64,000 nt of DNA from Liquorilactobacillus cacaonum DSM 21116 (GTDB taxonomy: Bacteria > Bacillota > Bacilli > Lactobacillales > Lactobacillaceae), in assembly GCF_001436735.1 (NCBI RefSeq), contig NZ_AYZE01000015.1, positions 127,215-191,214 on the forward strand. Reading direction: 5' to 3'. Positions within the stretch are counted from its first letter, which is position 1; each line of letters starts with the position of its first letter. The notes beneath the pieces are model-generated. The model saw nothing but the letters and a program-made list of their open reading frames with translations. It did not search any database and was not told the DNA's origin. Below are positions 58,573 to 64,000 of this stretch, piece after piece. Made by a program: the position numbers and the translations under genes.

Positions 58573-59244
58573 TTAGTATTGTTTGGTATTAGGATTTAAT
58601 TCTACGATTTCTCCCTTTTCGAGAAAAACAATCCATTCACAGACATTCGTAACATAATCTCCAATTCGCTCCAAATAAGTTGCAACTAAATTATAATAGG
58701 AACCGCTAATAACTACCTTAGGATTTCCTTGCATAATCGTAACACACCTTTTCCTAATTTTTCTTAATTCTTCATCCAAAAAAAAGTCATCTTTTGCAAT
58801 TTTTAAAGCTCGTTCTTCATTTTTTCTCATATATGCATCTAATACATTTTGAAACATTTGGCATGTATATTCACCCATTTTGGCAATTTCAATCTCAATT
58901 TCAGCGATTCTTAGACTGCCCTTCATATTTATTGTTGCATGACAAATACTTACAGCATGATCACCTACTCGCTCAATATCTGAACTTGCCTTTAGAATCG
59001 TAATAACATCCCTCAAGTCTTCTGTTACAGGCTGGTATAGTGCAATCAATTCAAGTGTCATTTTTTCTAAATCATTCTCACACCCATTAATCACATAATC
59101 TTTTTCAATTACCGATTCTGCAAGCTTCTTATCATGATTAACAAATGCATTAGTTGCATGAAAAACTGCCTCATTAACCATCATTCCTAATTCTGCAAAT
59201 CTAACGTGAAGTTTTTTTAATTCATCATTAAAAGTTTTTCGCAC
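58573..59244 (-). CDS. phoU: Phosphate signalling protein PhoU
   Basis: A 223-residue two-repeat helical protein that links phosphate transport to the PhoR kinase. PhoU repeats show in MTLELIALYQPVTEDLRDVITILKAS, in part, with SDIERVGDHAV, and later ATYLERIGDYVTNVCEW. I chose GTG 59244, six bases after AGGGTG; the frame extends to 59280. Unlike many relatives, no pst transporter genes sit between phoR and phoU; only the phoR terminator does. Confidence 0.92.
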   Translation of the reverse strand: MRKTFNDELKKLHVRFAELGMMVNEAVFHATNAFVNHDKKLAESVIEKDYVINGCENDLEKMTLELIALYQPVTEDLRDVITILKASSDIERVGDHAVSICHATINMKGSLRIAEIEIEIAKMGEYTCQMFQNVLDAYMRKNEERALKIAKDDFFLDEELRKIRKRCVTIMQGNPKVVISGSYYNLVATYLERIGDYVTNVCEWIVFLEKGEIVELNPNTKQY

Positions 59245-59350
59245 ATTCTTCACCCTGCCTTTTTTTGTTTGAAAAAACATTATAAAATAATTATTAGACT
59301 AGATTCTATACTTTTATTAAAACATACGCAATCCTTTATTAGCTATTCAA

Positions 59351-59382
59351 TCAAAAAAGGGCTCTTCATATCTCAGCCCTTT
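59351..59382 (-). terminator. Terminator of phoP-phoR
   Basis: AAAGGGCT pairs with AGCCCTTT on the minus strand, followed by six T residues (plus A run 59353-59358). Confidence 0.88.
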
Positions 59383-59389
59383 ATAATTT

Positions 59390-60799
59390 CTATTTCATCG
59401 TTTGGGGGAATCTCACAATAAATTTAGAGCCCACACCAACTTGACTCTCTAACTTAATTTCACCATTCATTGCAGCAACATACTCTTTGACAACAGAAAG
59501 CCCCAGTCCTGTTCCCCCACTATCGCGCGAACGTGATGTATCAACACGATAAAATCTTTCAAAAACACGTTCTTGTTTATCGTTTGAAATTCCATATCCA
59601 TTATCGCGGATGCTTATAGTCCAATTCTTAGCATCACTAGTTGCTTCAACCCAAATTTTCCCTTGAAAATTATTATACTTTATAGCATTCTGTATCAAAT
59701 TATCAATCACATGACGTAGCTTGTTTTGATCCATCACGACAAAAAAATCTTCAGATATTTCAACAAAAATTTTAATCTTCTTTTTTTCTATTTGTGGCTT
59801 AAACGTCTTCAAAAGTTCAGTTACATATTCTCTTAGATTGATTTCCTTTAAATCCAATTCAGTATTAGCATCGATTTTTGCCAAAGACAAGATATCTTCA
59901 ACCAAATCTGTCAATTTTAAACTTTCTTTATGAATAATTGCTAAAAACTCTTTCAAAGCTTTTGCATCATCCATTGCACCATGTAACAACGTCTCACTAA
60001 ATCCTGTAATTGCAGTAATTGGCGTCTTAAGTTCATGACTTACATTTCCAACAAAATCAAGTTGCATTCTTTCAATTTCTTTCAACTCAGTAATATCATA
60101 TAATAAAGCCATCACTAAAAAATGACGTTTGCTTACTGGAACATAAACAACATGAGCATCTACATATTTATTTGTTAACTCAATTCGAATTTCTCCATGC
60201 TGATCTTCATGCGATGAAAAAGAATCTTCTATCAGGCGACTTAAGTCATAAGCTCTAATCTCATTGATATATATTTGACCTTTTAAATTCATCTCACGCC
60301 CCATCATATCGCTCATAGCATGATTACTCATGTAAATTTTTCTATCCTGATCAAGAACCATCACACCTGTTGTCAAATATTCAATCAGTGAAAAATATCC
60401 TCTTTGTTGCGTTGTAAAATTCTTTGTAAAATTATGCTGCTTATTTTCTAAGGTATTAATTGTCCGTGACATTCCATAAAGTGGATCATTGGGTTCTAAT
60501 AAAACATGACCTGGTTTTTTCCCCTCAGCAATATCACTCAACTTTTTAGAAAGTAAGTCCAATTCTTTTTTATTTTGCCTATACCTAATAAACCTGAAGG
60601 TGACCTCTAGCCCAGCTAAAATTATTGCTGTAAAAATAACAAGAACACTTTCATTAGCACCTATTAATACCTTTAGGCTTGTACCGTTTTCAGTTGTCAG
60701 AATTGATAATAACATATAAATAACAATAGCTATTACAAAAAAGTCAACGAAAAAAATTTTAATCGTTTTGATTTGTTTCACCTTCAAATCGATACCCAA
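59390..60799 (-). CDS. phoR: Sensor histidine kinase PhoR/PnpS
   Basis: A 469-residue membrane kinase: two helices (residues ~13-35 and ~50-70), a PAS-like domain (YLTTGVMVLDQDRKIYMSN), the H-box FVGNVSHELKTPITAI and the ATPase boxes (IQNAIKYN, SIRDNGYGIS, GGTGLGLSVV). The extracellular loop is very short, as in PnpS-type kinases that read phosphate through PhoU and Pst. The start overlaps phoP by 41 bp at a TTG; no ribosome binding site clearly fixes it and a start some residues later is possible. Confidence 0.92.
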   Translation of the reverse strand: MGIDLKVKQIKTIKIFFVDFFVIAIVIYMLLSILTTENGTSLKVLIGANESVLVIFTAIILAGLEVTFRFIRYRQNKKELDLLSKKLSDIAEGKKPGHVLLEPNDPLYGMSRTINTLENKQHNFTKNFTTQQRGYFSLIEYLTTGVMVLDQDRKIYMSNHAMSDMMGREMNLKGQIYINEIRAYDLSRLIEDSFSSHEDQHGEIRIELTNKYVDAHVVYVPVSKRHFLVMALLYDITELKEIERMQLDFVGNVSHELKTPITAITGFSETLLHGAMDDAKALKEFLAIIHKESLKLTDLVEDILSLAKIDANTELDLKEINLREYVTELLKTFKPQIEKKKIKIFVEISEDFFVVMDQNKLRHVIDNLIQNAIKYNNFQGKIWVEATSDAKNWTISIRDNGYGISNDKQERVFERFYRVDTSRSRDSGGTGLGLSVVKEYVAAMNGEIKLESQVGVGSKFIVRFPQTMK

Positions 60800-61496
60800 A
60801 TCCCCTGACAGTTTCTATATAATGTGGATTTTTGGGGTCACGTTCAATTTTTTCTCTTAGATGACTAACATGCATGTCCACCATTCTAGTTTGACCAACA
60901 TAATCAAATCCCCAAACGCCATTAAGTAGCTTATCCCTACTTAGAACTCTATGTTTTCTCTTTATGAAATATGCAAGTAATTCAAATTCCTTTGGTGTTA
61001 ATTTGACCTTCTCTTTATTTTTTGTAACCGAGTAATTGACCAAATCAATGGAAAAATCAGGAAAATGGTAAATCTCTTCTTTTTCTATATCTTCATCCTG
61101 CATAACCTTTTTCTCAAAGCTACTATTACCATCATCTGTTCTTCTTGCAATAGCTTTTATTCTTGCAATCACTTCTCGCGGAGAAAACGGCTTAGTAAGA
61201 TAATCATCAGCCCCCAATTCTAGACCAATAACTTTATCATATTCTTCACCCTTAGCCGTTAAAATCATGATTGGTGTTTTAATCTTTTCTTGACGTAATC
61301 TTTTTGTAACTTCAAGGCCATCAATTTTAGGTAACATTAAATCCAAAAGTATAAAATCAAATTCATAATTTTTACCCTTATCAAAGCCTTCTTGACCATC
61401 GAAAGCAGTATCAACCTCATAACCAGCTTGTTCAAGATTGTACTTCAACAATGTTACAATAGACATCTCATCATCAACTACAAGTATTTTTTTCAC
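60759..61496 (-). CDS. phoP: Response regulator PhoP (OmpR family)
   Basis: A 245-residue regulator. The receiver domain has the acidic pair in VVDDE and the phosphorylated aspartate in FILLDLMLPKIDG, with KPFSPREV near the end. The winged helix contains LTPKEFELLAYFI and GFDYVGQTRMVDMHVSHLR. It is paired with phoR through overlapping reading frames and probably controls phosphate acquisition genes. Confidence 0.93.
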   Translation of the reverse strand: MKKILVVDDEMSIVTLLKYNLEQAGYEVDTAFDGQEGFDKGKNYEFDFILLDLMLPKIDGLEVTKRLRQEKIKTPIMILTAKGEEYDKVIGLELGADDYLTKPFSPREVIARIKAIARRTDDGNSSFEKKVMQDEDIEKEEIYHFPDFSIDLVNYSVTKNKEKVKLTPKEFELLAYFIKRKHRVLSRDKLLNGVWGFDYVGQTRMVDMHVSHLREKIERDPKNPHYIETVRGFGYRFEGETNQND

Positions 61497-61515
61497 TATG
61501 TCCCCTCCAAAAAAA

Positions 61516-62652
61516 TCAATGAAACAATATTACTCCAATTTCATGTGGTGAATTGGCAAAAATTGCACTTTCGGCCAATTTTAGTTGTCCTTCATACGTT
61601 TTTACTCTTAACTTACAGTAAGCTGAATTTTTTTGCAGAGCTTTATAAAACTCAGCTTCTGTCGTAACAGCCAGCCCATTACAAGTAACTATTACGTCAC
61701 CCATTTCTAATCCCATCTTAGCTGCTGGTGTTTCAGGTTGAATTGCAACCACTCTAACTCCGTCGTGAGTTTCTACATACCAATTTCCCTTCCTCTTCAT
61801 CTTTACATACCTTTGTATAAAGCGCAAGGCAACAAATAAAAGTAATACAATAAATAAGAATAAACTGATCAAAGGAAGATAAACACTAAATGCTGCACCT
61901 ATTATTGCAATCAGTAATTCTATCTGTACGTTAAACTTAGACACTTGCAATTCTTCTTTAGCCGTATTTCTCCAAAACTTTAGCGTCCAAGATACCCATA
62001 ACGGTAACACAAATAATGAAAATGAATGACTACCAATACTCATTATTGGCCAAAACGAAAGATAACTATGAAAAAAATCTCCTGGTATCAATACAACAAG
62101 CGGGATGATAGATTGATTCTTCAAAGAATATCTAATTAGCCTTCTTCCTCTTTTCCCAACATACACTTTAGGATGAAAGGTTCCGTCATGCATTTCTTTG
62201 AGCATCCATAATTTTGCCAAATAAAAGATTATTAAAATACCAAAGATTGAACTTGGTAATACTTTATCAAAGGCATTTGAAATTATTAAATTTCTAAATA
62301 ACTTCACATAGTAGGTTAAAAAAGTGACTCCCATAAAAGTTAATAATAATAAACTATTGGCATCAACATATACTGATAAAATCAATCCAACTATAACTAT
62401 TCCTATGTATACAAAAATCCATTGTTGCGTAAACTTCAAGCCTAGTAATAAGGATAAAATTGAACCAACAATACTTAATCCAAGTGCATACTTTATATAG
62501 AACCGACCTTCAAAAAAATCTTTATTAACAGCTATCCTAAAATCCTTTCGTTCATCTCTAATTCTTCTTAGATAACCCAAAAAAGTCATTAGTAGTCCAA
62601 ACCAAACAACTGGATTAAAAATAAGTAGCGCCAAAAATTTCATGAGCACCAT
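61516..62652 (-). CDS. MinJ-like polytopic PDZ-domain protein
   Basis: A 378-residue membrane protein with about seven or eight hydrophobic segments (residues ~5-280) and a C-terminal PDZ domain (VVAIQPETPAAKMGLEMGDV, VTTEAEFYKAL). In Bacillus, ftsE-ftsX lies near minJ, whose product bridges DivIVA and MinD and has this architecture, so a division-site topology role is a reasonable inference. ATG 62652 was chosen nine bases after AAAGG; the frame begins at 62661. It lies between ftsX and phoP. Confidence 0.7.
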   Translation of the reverse strand: MVLMKFLALLIFNPVVWFGLLMTFLGYLRRIRDERKDFRIAVNKDFFEGRFYIKYALGLSIVGSILSLLLGLKFTQQWIFVYIGIVIVGLILSVYVDANSLLLLTFMGVTFLTYYVKLFRNLIISNAFDKVLPSSIFGILIIFYLAKLWMLKEMHDGTFHPKVYVGKRGRRLIRYSLKNQSIIPLVVLIPGDFFHSYLSFWPIMSIGSHSFSLFVLPLWVSWTLKFWRNTAKEELQVSKFNVQIELLIAIIGAAFSVYLPLISLFLFIVLLLFVALRFIQRYVKMKRKGNWYVETHDGVRVVAIQPETPAAKMGLEMGDVIVTCNGLAVTTEAEFYKALQKNSAYCKLRVKTYEGQLKLAESAIFANSPHEIGVILFH

Positions 62653-62765
62653 TTCAATCATCCTTTCAACACACTATCAGTATATAATCTCTTATAGTAT
62701 ATCAATTTATCACAGTTAGCACAAAATCACCCAACATAGATACTAGATTCGAGTTTCTATCAAAA

Positions 62766-62802
62766 GTAAAAAGCTAGATTAAAATTAATTTTTAATCTAG
62801 CT
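62766..62802 (-). terminator. Terminator of ftsE-ftsX
   Basis: AGCTAGATTAAA and TTTAATCTAGCT are exact complements around an AT-rich loop; TTTTTAC follows on the minus strand and a longer T run on the plus strand. Confidence 0.85.
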
Positions 62803-62818
62803 CATTTTTTTTATTATT

Positions 62819-63706
62819 CTAAATTCTAAGAAAACGTCTCATTGAAACCCCTGATCCGATTGCACCGATCACAATACCTATAAAGATCAAAAGAGAATCA
62901 ATTTGAACTAAAAATACCCCTGGCGACAATAAATGATATCCAGTACTTGCAAGCGAAGCAGAAATAACCTTATAAAGCCACATATACCCAAAGTTTACAA
63001 CAACAATTGGAATAATTGCACCAAATAACCCAGTCCAAGCACCTTCAAGAATAAATGGCCATCTAATAAATCCATTCGTTGCACCAACCAAGCGCATGAT
63101 TGCAATCTCATTTTTTCTTGATAGAATTGTAATTCTAATTGTATTAGAAATCAAGAAAACAGCAACAAATAGAAGTAACAAACTTATCCCAATTCCCCAT
63201 TTTTGGATATTATCAACGATGCTAAATAATTTTTTCGCTGAAGCTCCACCATATTTAGCATCATATACATACTTCATCTTTTGTGCCGCTTTTGCAATCT
63301 TTACAGTTTGCTCAGGCTTTTTAGCACTAACTACAAAAACATCGTTCAATGGATTATCGTCTCCGCCAAAAAGCTTAAACTCTTTTCCATAGCTACCAAT
63401 TACATTTTTCAATTCTTGCGCTTTGCTAGAAAATTTTATTTTGCCAACATAATTTAAATCTTCAAGGTTTTCCTTCAGTTTTTGTTCTTGTTTTTTAGTA
63501 GTCCCACGATTAATTAAGACTCTAACTTGAACATCATTTTCAATATCTGATGCCACTTTATTAACATTCATCAGAATTGAAAGTAAAATCCCAACTAAAA
63601 GCAATGTTACTGTAACTGCACTAAAAGCAGCAATCGACATCCAGCCGTTTCGCTTCAAACTCTTTAAGCTTTCAATCATATGTCTTTTAAACGTACTAAT
63701 CTTCAT
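62819..63706 (-). CDS. ftsX: Cell division protein FtsX
   Basis: A 295-residue permease-like subunit. One membrane helix lies near residues 22-45, a large extracellular domain follows (~50-160, VQVRVLINRGTTKKQEQ), then three more helices. With FtsE it couples cytoplasmic division events to peptidoglycan hydrolases such as PcsB or CwlO (family knowledge). I chose ATG 63706, which overlaps the ftsE stop by 11 bp; the frame is open to 63790 but only inside ftsE. Confidence 0.94.
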   Translation of the reverse strand: MKISTFKRHMIESLKSLKRNGWMSIAAFSAVTVTLLLVGILLSILMNVNKVASDIENDVQVRVLINRGTTKKQEQKLKENLEDLNYVGKIKFSSKAQELKNVIGSYGKEFKLFGGDDNPLNDVFVVSAKKPEQTVKIAKAAQKMKYVYDAKYGGASAKKLFSIVDNIQKWGIGISLLLLFVAVFLISNTIRITILSRKNEIAIMRLVGATNGFIRWPFILEGAWTGLFGAIIPIVVVNFGYMWLYKVISASLASTGYHLLSPGVFLVQIDSLLIFIGIVIGAIGSGVSMRRFLRI

Positions 63707-64000
63707 CTTGGAAAAATCCTCCTTCAGGTTGATCACGAACAATTTTTCCACCATCAATCTCCAAGACACGGTGTGTATATTCATCAACAATTTGACTATT
63801 ATGGGTGGCCATTACTATTGTAGTACCTTCACTGTTGATTCTTTCAAGAATTTCCATTATTCCAGATGCAGTATCAGGATCTAAGTTTCCAGTTGGCTCA
63901 TCTGCAATCACAATTTCTGGTTTATTCGCAATGGCACGAGCAATTGAAATTCGTTGCTGCTCGCCTCCGGAAAGTTCATTTGGAAATGAGGCAGCCTTAT
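63696..64000 (-). CDS. ftsE: Cell division ATP-binding protein FtsE (5' end cut by window)
   Basis: The C-terminal ~100 residues of an ABC ATPase, with the signature ELSGGEQQRISIARA, Walker B EIVIADEPTGNLD and the switch histidine in VMATHNSQIVDE. The N-terminus with Walker A lies beyond base 64000. It powers FtsX, whose gene overlaps the ftsE stop. Confidence 0.94.
   Translation of the reverse strand, partial: KAASFPNELSGGEQQRISIARAIANKPEIVIADEPTGNLDPDTASGIMEILERINSEGTTIVMATHNSQIVDEYTHRVLEIDGGKIVRDQPEGGFFQDED

Overview
The window is a gene-dense, AT-rich chromosomal segment from a low-GC Gram-positive bacterium, almost certainly a member of the Lactobacillaceae. The evidence is the gene content (D-Ala-D-Ala dipeptidase, HPr kinase, RpoN, CggR-controlled glycolysis, CoiA/MecA/Spx), strong GGAGG-type ribosome binding sites, frequent TTG and GTG starts, and gene orders shared with bacilli. 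I cannot name the species from sequence alone; a Liquorilactobacillus or Ligilactobacillus relative would fit, but that is inference. No phage, insertion sequence, CRISPR array, toxin-antitoxin pair or defence island is visible. Nearly everything is core genome, and the interest lies in the regulatory DNA and in a few damaged or divergent genes.

Layout. Bases 1-6600 (minus strand): M16 peptidase-like pair yfmF/yfmH (yfmH cut by the window edge), ftsK, RNA methyltransferases trmL and rlmA, and a YbaK deacylase. Bases 6700-9550: guaC and a 6-phosphogluconolactonase on the plus strand around an orphan sorbitol-type IIA protein. Bases 9570-19200: a stress and competence block in bacillus-like order: mgtE, a pseudouridine synthase, nadK, relQ (broken by an in-frame stop), yjbH, pepF, coiA, mecA, spxA. 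Bases 19500-31000: beta-lactamase-fold hydrolase, a divergent HmoB-like protein, VanX-type dipeptidase, anaerobic ribonucleotide reductase nrdD-nrdG behind three NrdR-like boxes, tsaE-pta-ung, a HAD phosphatase/LURP-one/GNAT trio, and a secreted 3D-domain protein. Bases 30500-39850: smpB, rnr, secG and the cggR-gap-pgk-tpiA-eno glycolytic operon with promoter and CggR operator. Bases 39950-51100: rpoN, tRNA-Arg(CCG), clpP under a CtsR box, rapZ-yvcK-whiA, luxS, and uvrB-uvrA behind a LexA-like box. Bases 51300-64000: a NiaR-type repressor, phosphoglucomutase, hprK-lgt-gpsA-trxB, two small membrane proteins, phoP-phoR and phoU without pst genes between them, a MinJ-like PDZ protein, and ftsX-ftsE (ftsE cut by the window edge).

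How the genes fit together. Spx, MecA, YjbH, ClpP and the CtsR box form one proteolysis and stress circuit. CoiA sits behind MecA, and its ribosome binding site is buried in the terminator between them. CggR, the glycolytic enzymes, HprK and RpoN belong to carbon control. LexA-uvrBA, ung, nrdDG and RelQ cover DNA repair, nucleotide supply and alarmone synthesis. FtsEX, the MinJ-like protein, FtsK and the 3D-domain secreted protein serve division and wall remodelling.

No wholly new multi-gene system is evident. The observations most worth a second look are the nonsense codon in relQ, the terminator/RBS overlap before coiA, the exact match of the cggR leader to CggR operator spacing, the phased NrdR boxes, the hairpin at the start of the uvrB leader, and a set of long nested palindromes between genes.
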